Source of the DNA: JBCCJA01 sp039045975
Lineage (GTDB): Bacteria > Planctomycetota > Planctomycetia > Planctomycetales > Planctomycetaceae
Direction: 5' to 3'
NCBI GenBank assembly: GCA_039045975.1
Contig: JBCCJA010000020.1
Span: 1-61,739, forward strand
Length of the DNA: 61,739 nucleotides
This document shows, piece after piece, positions 25,723-34,895 of this stretch. Under the pieces are notes generated by a model. It was not told the origin of the DNA. It was given only the letters and a program-made list of their open reading frames with translations, and did no database searches. The first letter of the stretch is position 1. Every line of letters begins with the position of its first letter. A program made the position numbers and the translations under genes.

Positions 25723-28473
25723 TCACTTCGCGTCGAACCACGTGGCCCCCGTGCCGACGTCGACGACGACCGGGACGGAGAGTTCGAGGGCGCCAGACAT
25801 GTCTTCGCGGACCGACGTCGCGAGGTCGTCGGCGAGTTCTTCGGGGACTTCGAAGACGAGTTCGTCGTGGATCTGCAGCAGCAGACGGGCGGGGTGGTCT
25901 TCGTCGCGGAGGCGGCGGTCGACGGCGATCATGGCCCGTTTAATGAGATCGGCGGCCGAGCCCTGGATGACGGTGTTGAACGCCGTCCGCTCCGGCATCG
26001 TCATCGAGCCGTGCGGGTTCGGGCGGATGCCGTCGATCTGGCGTCTTCGGCCGAGGATCGTCTTCGCGACGCCGGTGCGGCGGACCTCTTCGAGCGTCTC
26101 GGCGATGAAACCGGTCACGCCGGAGAAGGTCGCCTTGTATTGGTCGATGAACGCCCCGGCTTCGTCCTGCGGGATGCCGAGCGTCGTCGACAGGCCGTAC
26201 GCCGTCTGGCCGTAGATGACGCCGAAGTTGACCGTTTTGGCGATCGCGCGTTGGTCGGCGGTGACGTCGGCCTCGTCGACGCCGAAGACGTCGGCGGCGA
26301 CGGCGCGGTGGATGTCGCGTCCCTCTTTAAACGCCTCGACGAGGGCGGCGTCGCCGCAGAAGTGGGCGAGGACGCGGAGCTCGATCTGCGAGTAGTCGGC
26401 ACAGAGCAGCGTCCAGCCGTCTTCGGACGGCACGAACGCCTTGCGGATCTGGCGGCCCTCTTCGGTGCGGATCGGGATGTTCTGAAGGTTCGGCTCGGAA
26501 CTGGAGAGCCGGCCGGTGGCGGCGACGACCTGGCTGAACGAGGTGTGGATGTTGCCGGTGCGTTCGTTGACGAGCTTCGGCAGGGCGTCGAGGTAGGTGC
26601 CCTTCAATTTCGCGAGGACGCGGTGTTCGGCGATCGCCTGCGGGAGGGCCCGCTTTTCGGCGTCGATCGACGCGTCGTTGGCGAGGCGTTCGAGGACTTC
26701 GGCGTCGGTGCTGGGGCCGGTCTTGGTCCGCTTTAAGACGGGCAGGCCCATCTCGTCGAAGAAGATCTCCCGGAGCTGCTTCGGGCTGCCCAAATTAAAC
26801 GGCTTGCCGGCGAGGCGGTGGGCTTCGTGTTCGAGTTCTTCGAGCCGGGCGGTGAGTTTCTCGGATTGCTTCTCCAGCTCCGGCACGTCGACGCGGATGC
26901 CCTTGGTCTCCATGCCGACGAGGACGGGGATCAGCGGGCGTTCGAGGTCCCAATAAAGATCCCACAGGTCTTCGTCACGGAGTTTGGCCTCGATGACGTC
27001 GGCGAGCTTCCAGGCGACGGCGGCGTCCTCGGCGGCGTATTCGGCGGCCGCGTCGACCTCGACCTCGAACATCTTTTTTTGTTGCTTGCCCTTGCCGATG
27101 AGTGAGTCGATCTTAATTAAAGTACGGTCGAGGTGCCGCAGGGCGAGGGCGTCTAGCCCGTGGCTGCGCTCGCCGGCGGAAAGTAAATAATCGCCGACCA
27201 TCGGGTCGACGCCGTAGTTCGCGACCTCGACGCCGTGGCGGGCGAGGACGACGGCGTCGTATTTTAAATTCTGGTTCGTGACGGTGACGTCGGGCGACGA
27301 GAGGACGCCGCCGAGGACTTTTAAGACCTCGTCGCCGTCGAGGACCGAGGACCCGGGCGGGCCGTCGACCGGCAGGTAGTAGGCCGTGCCGGCCGACCAG
27401 CAGACGGCCCAGCCGACGATGTCGGCCGCCGCCGGGGCGGTGTCGGTCGTTTCGAGGTCGACACAGACTTTGTCTTGTTTCTTAAGTTCCTTGACGAATT
27501 CGTCGAACGCGGCGGGGGAGTCGACGACCTCCCAGTCGATTTCGCCGTCGGTCGTTTCGGGGGGGGGCGACGCGTCGGGCGTGCCGGGGACGTCGCCGCC
27601 CTCGCGGGCCTCTTCCGCAAAGCGTTTGAAGCCGAGCCGTTCGAAGATTTCGCGGAGCGTCCCCGCGTCGGCGTGGCCGGCCTCGGCGTCGGCCCAGTCG
27701 AGGTCGATCGGCAGGTCGGTCTCGAGCGTCGCGAGCTTGCGGCTGACGCGGGCCGATTCGGCGTGCGTCTTGAGGTTCTCGCGGACCGGTTTGGTCAGGA
27801 CACGCGACTTCTCGATCTTGTCGGCGGCGGCAGCTTCGAGGACAGCGTCGAGCGTGCCGAACTGTTCGAGTAACGCCGCGGCCGCCTTCGGCCCGACCTT
27901 CGGCACGCCGGGGATGTTGTCGGTGCTGTCGCCGACGAGTCCTTGGAAGTCGGTGACGCGGTCGGGCGTGACGCCCCAATCGCCGGCCAGTTTGTCGGTG
28001 TCGTAGTACTGGTGCGTCCGGCAGTTGAAGAGGCGGACCTTCGGGCCGAGCAGCTGTCGGGCGTCTTTGTCGGACGTGACGATCGCGACTTCGTCGAACT
28101 CGTCGGACGCGGCCGCCCGGGTCGCGAGCGTTGCGAAGACGTCGTCGGCTTCCCAGCCGGGGTGCGAGATGACCGGCAGCCCGTACGCGGCGGCGACTTC
28201 GAGGGCGAGCGGGATCTGCGTCCGCAGGTCGGCCGGCATCTCGTCACGATTCGCCTTGTAGTCGGCGTAGGTTTCGGAGCGGGCCCCGTCGCCCTCGGAC
28301 TCCATGCAGACGACGACGTGCGACGGCTTGTTGTTCGCGAGGATCTGCTTCAGGTCGCGGGTGAAGCCGAAGACCGCGTTGGTCGGCTCGCCCTTCGGCC
28401 CGGTCATCGGCGGGATCGCGTGGAAGACCTGGAAGAGCAGGGAGAAGGTGTCGATCAGGAACAGGCGGTGCAT
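25723..28473 (-). CDS. polA: DNA polymerase I
   Basis: A 916-residue, three-domain polymerase for Okazaki-fragment processing and repair. The 5' nuclease domain comes first (FLIDTFSLLFQVFHAIPPM, VGDSTDNIPGVPKVGPK). A 3'-5' exonuclease domain follows at about 315-490 and keeps its DxE (VCVDLETTD) and late YAAEDAAV aspartate, so proofreading is probably active. The polymerase domain has DYSQIELRVLAHF, TVNFGVIYGQTAYGL, FNTVIQGSAADLIKRAM and LLLQIHDELVFEVP. The exonuclease site is lost in some bacterial PolA enzymes, so its retention is worth noting. It is the first gene of a polA-coaE pair. Confidence 0.97.
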   Translation of the reverse strand: MHRLFLIDTFSLLFQVFHAIPPMTGPKGEPTNAVFGFTRDLKQILANNKPSHVVVCMESEGDGARSETYADYKANRDEMPADLRTQIPLALEVAAAYGLPVISHPGWEADDVFATLATRAAASDEFDEVAIVTSDKDARQLLGPKVRLFNCRTHQYYDTDKLAGDWGVTPDRVTDFQGLVGDSTDNIPGVPKVGPKAAAALLEQFGTLDAVLEAAAADKIEKSRVLTKPVRENLKTHAESARVSRKLATLETDLPIDLDWADAEAGHADAGTLREIFERLGFKRFAEEAREGGDVPGTPDASPPPETTDGEIDWEVVDSPAAFDEFVKELKKQDKVCVDLETTDTAPAAADIVGWAVCWSAGTAYYLPVDGPPGSSVLDGDEVLKVLGGVLSSPDVTVTNQNLKYDAVVLARHGVEVANYGVDPMVGDYLLSAGERSHGLDALALRHLDRTLIKIDSLIGKGKQQKKMFEVEVDAAAEYAAEDAAVAWKLADVIEAKLRDEDLWDLYWDLERPLIPVLVGMETKGIRVDVPELEKQSEKLTARLEELEHEAHRLAGKPFNLGSPKQLREIFFDEMGLPVLKRTKTGPSTDAEVLERLANDASIDAEKRALPQAIAEHRVLAKLKGTYLDALPKLVNERTGNIHTSFSQVVAATGRLSSSEPNLQNIPIRTEEGRQIRKAFVPSEDGWTLLCADYSQIELRVLAHFCGDAALVEAFKEGRDIHRAVAADVFGVDEADVTADQRAIAKTVNFGVIYGQTAYGLSTTLGIPQDEAGAFIDQYKATFSGVTGFIAETLEEVRRTGVAKTILGRRRQIDGIRPNPHGSMTMPERTAFNTVIQGSAADLIKRAMIAVDRRLRDEDHPARLLLQIHDELVFEVPEELADDLATSVREDMSGALELSVPVVVDVGTGATWFDAK

Positions 28474-28509
28474 GGATGGCGAAACTGGAACGGGTCGGAC
28501 GTGGTGAAG

Positions 28510-28826
28510 TCACGGATCAAATACGAAGTCGGACCGTGACAAGCCGTCTTGCCGGACGTGTTTGATCTGGAGAAGAAAAACGTCTAGCCGATGACTTCGA
28601 AGATAACGCGATGTGTGCCGTTTCTTCCCGGCCGCATGTACGCCTCGCGAAAGACGCGGCCGTCCAAACCGCTTTCGGCCGCTTCCGCAAAACGAGACGG
28701 GTAAGAATCCTCGACGGCGTCGAGCCACCGTGTGGCCTCATCGGCGGAGCGATTTTCTGACCACCAGCGGACGTGTTCCCCGATCGCCGTCTTTGCGGCG
28801 GCGGAATAGCGGACTACCGATTTCAC
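28510..28826 (-). pseudogene. Frameshifted ParE/RelE-type toxin
   Basis: The open part (28584-28826, GTG start, 80 residues) reads as a ParE-family toxin: VVRYSAAAKTAIGEHVRWWS, then NGTHRVIFEVIG and a stop. ParE proteins normally continue with another strand and helix. That continuation, DVFLLQIKHVRQDG, is present in a different frame directly after the stop and runs to 28510. The full span is 317 bp, one short of a whole number of codons (106), so a single-base deletion near 28584-28590 explains it. The toxin is probably inactive. The GTG overlaps the ancestral antitoxin stop by 4 bp. Confidence 0.75.
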
Positions 28827-29052
28827 CGACGGGGCCCGAGGCCGTAGCGGCTTCTCAGGTGGGCGTTGACTTCCTCAGCGGGTAGGTCCGCCCGGCCTCG
28901 ACGTCGGCGACCGCCTCACGCAGCGCCGCCTCGACCGACTCTCGCTCCGCGAGCGTCGTTAAGGCCCTTTCGATGACCTCATCGGCCGTCGAGCCGTCAC
29001 GGGTCAACGCCTCCAGGTCGGCCGCCGCCCGCGGCGTCAGATTGATCGTCAT
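28823..29052 (-). pseudogene. Frameshifted ParD-like antitoxin
   Basis: The open part (28855-29052, 65 residues) starts MTINLTPRAAADLEALTRDG and goes to REAVADVEAGRT, the pattern of ParD-type antitoxins. It then reads into YPLRKSTPT and stops. In another frame the normal-looking tail LPAEEVNAHLRSRYGLGPRR follows directly and stops at 28823, with a 4-bp overlap (GTGA) with the toxin start. The span of 230 bp lacks one base of 77 codons, so it fits a one-base deletion. Both genes of this module therefore carry a similar lesion. Confidence 0.72.
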
Positions 29053-29323
29053 CGTCCCGGGTCTCGGTCGCGAGTTTCTTGCTTTCGCGAGTGTATCGCG
29101 GCAGGCCCGTCATCGCCGGGCGAACGGCCCCGGATGATCCTCGCCTCGGTCGCGACCGGACGAACCGGCGTGACCCCACCGCGCGGCCTCCCGACGACCG
29201 CCGCGGGCCGTGGCGGCCCCCTCCGTATTGACTCCTGTTGTCCCACATTTAGGCTTGGCGAGTTGTGATCTTTACCCTTCGCCCGGGCGATTCTCGCGTG
29301 GGCCTTTCTGCGGAGTGCGTCCG

Positions 29324-30829
29324 ATGGCCGAAGCCGGTAGCAAGACGACGGCGGTCCATTTCAGCCTCGTGTTCTTCGTACTGCTCTCCGTCATCTTGGC
29401 GGTCGTGGCGTACCTGGGCTTCAAGGACGCCGCCGAGACGGCCCTCCGCGAAGCCGACGTCCGCAGCGAACTGCAGAGCGCGAACAACGCCGGCAAGCGG
29501 TACATCGAAGAGATCGACAAGCTGAAGGCGTTGATGGGCTTCGCCGAGCTGACCGAAATCGGCGCGATCGAGTCGACCCCGGGGACTGTCATCCGGGAGG
29601 CCGAAGACACGATCGCCCGCTACGGAACCGACCCGGCCGAAACGACCTTCGCCGCGTCTCTACGTGACCTGCGGGGCGAGCTGGAGAGCCGCTCCGCGGA
29701 ACTGGCCGAGGCCAACGAATCGATCGTCGACCTCCAGGCCCGGTTAGCCGCGCTCGAAGGGCAGTTCAGCACCCGCGAGTCGGCCCACGACGAGGCCCGC
29801 CGTGTCGCCGAGAAGGGCCGCACTTCGGAGCGTGAGCGGTCGCAGGAACTCGTCGCCGGGGCGGAGCGAGAGGTCGACGAGCTCCGCAAGTCGCTCGCCG
29901 ACGCTCAGTTCGAACTCACCCAGACGCGGGACCAGCTGACCAACCGCGTGCGTCAGCTCGAGAACGAGCGGGACCGGCTGATTCAGAAAAATGACGGCCT
30001 GCGGGACCAGGTCTATCAGCTGCAGAACGTCAGCTTCGAAGTCCCCGACGGCCGGGTCGTGTATGTCGACTCGTTGAACGACCTCGTGTGGATCAACCTC
30101 GGCAGCGAAGACGGCCTGCAGGAGCGGACGAACTTCAGCATCTACACGCGCCTGAATTCGGGCGTCGCCCGCGACCAGGACGACATCAAGGGGGCGATCG
30201 AGGTCACGAAGATCACCGGGCCGCATCTGGCCGAAGCGCGGATCCTCAGCAATGACATCGCCCGCCCGATCGGGCCGGAAGACCCGATCTACACGCCTCT
30301 GTGGTCGCCGGGCACGAAAGAGCGGTTCGCGTTCGTCGGCATGGTCGACCTCGACGGCGACGGCGAGCCGACCTCCGAGGACCGCGCGATCCTGTACGAC
30401 CTGATCGAAAACACCGGGGCGGAGATCAGCTCCGAGGTCAACGACGACGGCGAACGGCTCGGCGACGCCGAGCTGGACGAGACGACGCGTTTCCTCGTGG
30501 TCGGCAACATACCGGATTACAGCGACGCGCCGACGCCCGAGGCGAAGGCGGCGATCGAACGGATGCTCGAGCACGCGAAGCGGATGAAGGACGAGGCCCG
30601 CCTGCAGGGCATCCGCGTCGTCAGCCTCAGTCAGTTCAAGGACTACGTCGGCTACTCGCCGAAGCGGCGGCTGTGGAAGCCGGGCCAGAAGTGGAACCTC
30701 CAGGCGGGCCAGCGGGAAGACCGCGACAACGTCTCGTCGGGACGCGTGTCGGGGATTTACGAAGGCGAGAAGCCGGCGGGGCCCGACAGTTCCAGCGGGG
30801 CCGTCAGCGGCAGCTTCTTCGGGAACTGA
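29324..30829 (+). CDS. Membrane-anchored coiled-coil protein
   Basis: A 501-residue protein. One transmembrane helix near the N-terminus (FSLVFFVLLSVILAVVAYLGF) is followed by long coiled coil to about residue 250 (SRSAELAEANESIVDLQARL; QLENERDRLIQKNDGLRDQV). A globular domain follows, with VYVDSLNDLVWINLGSEDGL, a repeat-like motif DLDGDGEPTSEDRAI (possible calcium site), and a charged Gly/Ser-rich tail. It probably lies mostly outside the membrane. Function is unknown; the VWINLGSEDGL segment resembles domains in planctomycete proteins of unknown role. It converges on the GTPase pair. Confidence 0.7.
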   Translation: MAEAGSKTTAVHFSLVFFVLLSVILAVVAYLGFKDAAETALREADVRSELQSANNAGKRYIEEIDKLKALMGFAELTEIGAIESTPGTVIREAEDTIARYGTDPAETTFAASLRDLRGELESRSAELAEANESIVDLQARLAALEGQFSTRESAHDEARRVAEKGRTSERERSQELVAGAEREVDELRKSLADAQFELTQTRDQLTNRVRQLENERDRLIQKNDGLRDQVYQLQNVSFEVPDGRVVYVDSLNDLVWINLGSEDGLQERTNFSIYTRLNSGVARDQDDIKGAIEVTKITGPHLAEARILSNDIARPIGPEDPIYTPLWSPGTKERFAFVGMVDLDGDGEPTSEDRAILYDLIENTGAEISSEVNDDGERLGDAELDETTRFLVVGNIPDYSDAPTPEAKAAIERMLEHAKRMKDEARLQGIRVVSLSQFKDYVGYSPKRRLWKPGQKWNLQAGQREDRDNVSSGRVSGIYEGEKPAGPDSSSGAVSGSFFGN

Positions 30830-30878
30830 CGACGCGGCGTCTGCGTCGCGAATCAGCGATCTGCCGTCGTCTGACGGT

Positions 30879-32711
30879 TCAGACGCGGCCGCCGAGGCGG
30901 GTCGCCGGCAGGCCGTCGACGAACTCCGCGGCGCGTCGGTTCAGGGCGTCGAGTTCGGCGACGGCGGCTTCGGCGGCGGCGATCTCCGACCGCAGGGTCG
31001 GGAACAGCGAGTGCGGCAGTTTCCGCCCGACGAGTTGTTCGGCCATCCGGTCGATGTGCCGGCCCAGCCCCCGCCGCAGGCGTCGCGAAAACAGGCCGAC
31101 GAGCAAGCCCGCCCACAACGCCAATAGCACCGCCGCCGCGACGTAGAACTCGAAACCGAGCAACGCGGCCGGCTCCCGGGCGAAAAAACCGGGGGCGAGG
31201 AACGAGTCCCAAAAGAAGTTCGTCACGACCCGGTACACGACGAACAGCAGGTAGCCGCCGAGTGCCAACTCGTACGGCCATCGGACGACCGCACGTGCGT
31301 TCGTCGCGGCGAGCTCTTCGATGATCTGTTCGACCTGTTTGCCGGTCGCCTCGACGAGGTCGTGCTCGTAGGCGTTTAGCGCCGCGACCCGGGCCGTCTC
31401 GGCCGAATCATCGACGTCGAGTCCCGCCCGGTCGGCGGCGTCGGCGACGATCAGCCGGGCCTCTTCGAGTAACGCCTCGTCGGGCCCGCCGAGGATCGCC
31501 TGTTCCCACTTCTCTTCGCGTTCGTCCCGCTCGCGACGCTCCTTGAGCATCCGCGCGCCCGACATCACGCCCGCGACCGCCAGCTGTGCCGTGCCTCGGG
31601 CCCGCAGCAACGCGAACGACGACAAGATCCCGCCCAGCCCGCCGTACACCTTCAACGCCGCCGAGAACGGGCTCGCCCCCCAGCGGTCCGCGACGGCCGC
31701 CATCAGGCGTTGCTCCCACAGCCCGCGGCAGTCGCGAAGTTCGTCCCGCAGTCGGCCGACGATCTCGTCGGTGACGCGTCGCTGCTGCTCGTCGACCGTC
31801 CGGAGCACCCCCCGCAGTGTTTCCTGCGGGTCGTCGCCGCAGGCCTCGCGGGCGTCGCGGACCGCCGCCCGGAGGGCGTGTGCCCGGTTCCGCAGCCGCA
31901 CCGTGCCGCGGGACCTCGCGCTCAATTCCTCGCCGAGCGTCGCGAGCAGGCGCGTGAACTCCGGGCCGTGCGGTTCCCCGGCCCGATGTCGGTCCAGCTC
32001 GTCGACCGAGTCGACGAGATAAACGTCTGGGACCTCGTAGACCGACGCCAGGTGCCGCGACCAGTCGTCGCGGATGTCTTCGTCGAGCCCGGCGTGCGTC
32101 TGCACGAACAGCATCCTCAGGCCCGCGCCGGCCTCCCGCAGCTCGTCCAGTACCCGGGCGGAGCGGTACTTCTGCTGCGTCGCGGTGACGATCAGCACGT
32201 CGCAGTGCGGCAGCATCGCCCGTAGCCGGCCGAGATTCGTCGTCTCGCCGGCGTCGTCGTCCGTCTCGGCCGCGTCGGTCCCTTTAACGTCGCGGCCGTC
32301 GGTGTCGGGGTCGGGGCAGTCGAGCAACGCGAAGTCGAGGAACGCGTCGTTGTCGGAGGTGACAACGTCGACCGCGTCGGCGACGCCGGGCCATACGGCG
32401 GCCGCATCGGTCCCGCCGTGGACGATCAGCGTCGGCCGTTTCGTCGTCGGACGTTGCGTGCCGGGCACGGCGACGTCAGCGCCGGCGATCGCGGTCGCGA
32501 GCGAACTCTTGCCGGTGCCCGTCCCGCCGAACATCGCGACGAGCAACGGCCGTTCGGCCGTCGTCGGACTCGGCCCGTCGTCGACCAGGTCGGCGTCGGC
32601 GACGGCCCGTCGCGCGTCGGCCAGCGGACGCCAGGCGTCGGCGGCACCGCCCCAGGCGAGCGTATCGTCGCGGAGGGTCGCGAAGTCGGCGGTTTCGGTT
32701 CCGGAACGCAT
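30879..32711 (-). CDS. Dynamin-like P-loop GTPase B, two C-terminal membrane helices
   Basis: A 610-residue protein. P-loop GGTGTGKSS at 62-70, a G3-like LLDCPDPD at about 129-136, and a motif VTATQQKYRSARVLDEL at about 175-191. No clear NKxD (G4): the spot reads LFVQTHAGLD. A helical middle and a C-terminal membrane hairpin (YELALGGYLLFVVYRVVTNF; YVAAAVLLALWAGLLVGLF) follow. It is clearly related to the adjacent upstream gene, sharing the QKY motif. Overall it looks like a dynamin-like or similar large membrane GTPase; the family is not one I can name with certainty. It starts 73 bp after the partner gene and converges on the coiled-coil gene. Confidence 0.75.
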   Translation of the reverse strand: MRSGTETADFATLRDDTLAWGGAADAWRPLADARRAVADADLVDDGPSPTTAERPLLVAMFGGTGTGKSSLATAIAGADVAVPGTQRPTTKRPTLIVHGGTDAAAVWPGVADAVDVVTSDNDAFLDFALLDCPDPDTDGRDVKGTDAAETDDDAGETTNLGRLRAMLPHCDVLIVTATQQKYRSARVLDELREAGAGLRMLFVQTHAGLDEDIRDDWSRHLASVYEVPDVYLVDSVDELDRHRAGEPHGPEFTRLLATLGEELSARSRGTVRLRNRAHALRAAVRDAREACGDDPQETLRGVLRTVDEQQRRVTDEIVGRLRDELRDCRGLWEQRLMAAVADRWGASPFSAALKVYGGLGGILSSFALLRARGTAQLAVAGVMSGARMLKERRERDEREEKWEQAILGGPDEALLEEARLIVADAADRAGLDVDDSAETARVAALNAYEHDLVEATGKQVEQIIEELAATNARAVVRWPYELALGGYLLFVVYRVVTNFFWDSFLAPGFFAREPAALLGFEFYVAAAVLLALWAGLLVGLFSRRLRRGLGRHIDRMAEQLVGRKLPHSLFPTLRSEIAAAEAAVAELDALNRRAAEFVDGLPATRLGGRV

Positions 32712-32784
32712 ACGCCAAGCGTAGGTCAGGACCGCCCCCGACGCGATCCGACGTAGCAGGTCTCGACGCGGCCGCGACGGGCCG

Positions 32785-34587
32785 TCATCGGGTCGTCGCG
32801 TGCGCGTCGTCGGTCAGTTCCGCCAATGTCGCCGCGACGGCCGCCATATCGTCACAGTCGGCAAAACCGGCCCGTGCCGACAGTCGGGCCGTGACGCCCG
32901 CTAGCACCGTCTCCTCCAGCGCCGTCGCCAGCCACGCAAGCCGGCGTTCGGTGTACTTCGCGCTCAGCCGGCGGATCGCCGACTGGACCCACTGCGTCGT
33001 CCGGGCCAGACCGACCGAGCCCGCCTCGCCGGCGGCCGTCGCGGCGCCGCCGGTCGCGAGGTCCGCCGCCGCCGCCGCCAGCGAGCCGGTCGCCGCCGAG
33101 AGCACCAAGTCGGCCCCTCCGAACGTGAAAAACAGCCCCGCGCTGACCGCGGGCCGCCCGATCGTGACCGCCGTGTCGACCCGCTCCAGCCAAGCGAACT
33201 GGGTCGGGTGCTCGGCCTTCAGCCGCGTCAGCTCGCCGGCAACGAGGTCGGACAGTTCGCCGGCGGGGTCGCTGTCGGCATGCCGCGCCCGCAACGCCTC
33301 CAACTGCTCGGCGCGGGTCGTGCCGACGAGACCCGACTCGTCGAGGTCGGCTTCGAGTGTCCCCAGCCGTCGGCCCAGTTCCCCGACCACGTCGACGACC
33401 GCGGCCCATTCACGGGCCTTGTAGTCACTCAGGCGGTCGGCGTTCCGGGAGGCCGACGTCTGCGTCAGCATCCGCCAACCCCGCCCGACCGCCTTGTAAG
33501 GGGCCGTCGCCCATTGGGCCCACCCCTTGCGTCGTCCGCCCCACCAGTCGCGGACCTCGTCGACGATCACGGCGCTCGGCACCGCCGGCCAGTCGGAGCC
33601 GTCGACGACGGCACCGTCGGTCAGTCCGGCCAGCGACGCGGCGGTTCGTGAGGAGACGGCCCGCACACGGTCGAGATAACCCGGCAAGCCCTCGGCCGGG
33701 TCGAGCACGTGGGCGACCGACTCGGCGAACGTCTTCTCTTTGACCGGAGAGGCCGAAACCGTCGCCAGCCACGCGGCCGGGTCGGACGCGTCGGTGTCGC
33801 CGACGTCTTCGACAACAAGGCCGTCCGGGATCGCGACCCGCTCGTATGTCAGCCGACCCGCCCGGGCGGCGTCCCGGTCGCGGCCGACCGCGAACGCCGC
33901 GACCGGTCTCAGACCGGTCGACGACGCGATCGTTTCGAGCCGTTCCGGGAACAGTTCCCGGTCGCCCGGCAGGTCGGCGAGGCTGAACACGATCGTCGCG
34001 AGCCGCCCCTCGGCCTTCGCCGCCGACAGATACCTCACGACCGCCGCGTCGTTGTATTTCTGGGCCGTGACCGTGACGAACAGCAGGTCGACGGCGGCCC
34101 GGATCTTCGCGGCCCGTTCCCAGTTGACTGGTGCGTCGGAATCGACGTCGGGCGTGTCGAGCAGGGTCACTCCGTGCGGCACGTCGTCGGCCTCGTGCCA
34201 GAACAGCAGGTCGGCCTCCTCGTCGCCGAAGGCGGCGTCGGGGGCCGCGTGTCTCGTCACGGTGAACCCCGGAAAGAGCTTCTCGGGCTGACGCGTCGCC
34301 CCGCCGCGGGCCGCCGCGACCGGGTGTTTCGTGCCCGAGGCGAACGCCGTCACGCCGCTGACCGGCCGACCGGCCAGGTGATTGAACAACGTGCTCTTCC
34401 CGGTGTTCGTCCCGCCGACGACCGCCGCGATGAGTGTTTGATCGCCCTCGGATTGCGTCGCGAGCTTGCCCGTGAGGACGCGGTACCACGCCTCGCCGAC
34501 GGGAGTCGGCAGGCCGGCCGCGGCGGCGGCCGCGGACAGGTCACGGACCTCCGAAGCCAATCGCGTGATCTTCGCCCCGTCTCTCAC
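32785..34587 (-). CDS. Dynamin-like P-loop GTPase A
   Basis: A 600-residue protein. P-loop GGTNTGKST at 58-66, G3 DTPDVD at 144-149, and VTVTAQKYNDAAVVRYL at about 171-187, which matches the QKY motif of the next gene. G4 is not canonical (VFSLADLPGD). A long helical region has ADRLSDYKAREWAAVVDVVG, then a hydrophobic stretch (VSAGLFFTFGGADLVLSAAT) near residue 490 that may insert in membrane. Bacterial dynamin-like proteins often occur as adjacent pairs that form hetero-oligomers, which fits this arrangement. The ATG follows a non-coding gap before tRNA-Val. Confidence 0.75.
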   Translation of the reverse strand: MRDGAKITRLASEVRDLSAAAAAAGLPTPVGEAWYRVLTGKLATQSEGDQTLIAAVVGGTNTGKSTLFNHLAGRPVSGVTAFASGTKHPVAAARGGATRQPEKLFPGFTVTRHAAPDAAFGDEEADLLFWHEADDVPHGVTLLDTPDVDSDAPVNWERAAKIRAAVDLLFVTVTAQKYNDAAVVRYLSAAKAEGRLATIVFSLADLPGDRELFPERLETIASSTGLRPVAAFAVGRDRDAARAGRLTYERVAIPDGLVVEDVGDTDASDPAAWLATVSASPVKEKTFAESVAHVLDPAEGLPGYLDRVRAVSSRTAASLAGLTDGAVVDGSDWPAVPSAVIVDEVRDWWGGRRKGWAQWATAPYKAVGRGWRMLTQTSASRNADRLSDYKAREWAAVVDVVGELGRRLGTLEADLDESGLVGTTRAEQLEALRARHADSDPAGELSDLVAGELTRLKAEHPTQFAWLERVDTAVTIGRPAVSAGLFFTFGGADLVLSAATGSLAAAAADLATGGAATAAGEAGSVGLARTTQWVQSAIRRLSAKYTERRLAWLATALEETVLAGVTARLSARAGFADCDDMAAVAATLAELTDDAHATTR

Positions 34588-34761
34588 AGTCTTCCTGTCG
34601 GAATGTCGGACGAACCTCGGGCGCCGGCGTCGTGTCGGGTCGCCGCAGACGGTATCGCGCGGGCGGCCTAGCGTCGCCCCGGCGCGTGTGGTTTCATGCC
34701 GTATCGACGGTATAACGCCGCGCCGAAGCGGCTGTCATAAGTCATGCGACGACAGGTCTCA

Positions 34762-34835
34762 GGGCGAATAGCTCAGTTGGTTAGAGCGCCACGTTTACAC
34801 CGTGGATGTCGGGGGTTCGAGTCCCTCTTCGCCCA
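34762..34835 (+). tRNA. tRNA-Val (anticodon UAC)
   Basis: A complete cloverleaf: acceptor GGGCGAA/TTCGCCC, D-arm GCTC-AGTTGGTTA-GAGC, anticodon stem CCACG/CGTGG with loop TTTACAC (anticodon TAC), and T-arm GGGGG-TTCGAGT-CCCTC. CCA is not encoded; the discriminator base is A. The kinase gene begins 60 bp downstream on the same strand. Confidence 0.95.
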
Positions 34836-34839
34836 GTCT

Positions 34840-34861
34840 TCGGCCCGGCCGTTGGGGCCGA
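34840..34861 (+). terminator. Possible terminator hairpin after tRNA-Val
   Basis: Inverted repeat TCGGCCC / GGGCCGA with an 8-base loop, 5 bp after the tRNA and before the kinase start. No T-tract follows, so termination is only suggested. Confidence 0.35.
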
Positions 34862-34895
34862 CGCCGTGCGGGCCGTCGGCCCACTCGGGGCGTCT

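Noticed and set aside
25171..26736. A 521-residue plus-strand ORF opposite coaE and polA
   Set aside because: Antisense of two firmly identified genes; the translation is rich in Asp/Arg/Val repeats and has no recognisable domain.
28580..28600. Programmed frameshift in the ParE toxin at 28584
   Set aside because: No slippery heptamer or following stimulatory structure was apparent at the junction, and the partner antitoxin has the same type of lesion, which fits decay better.
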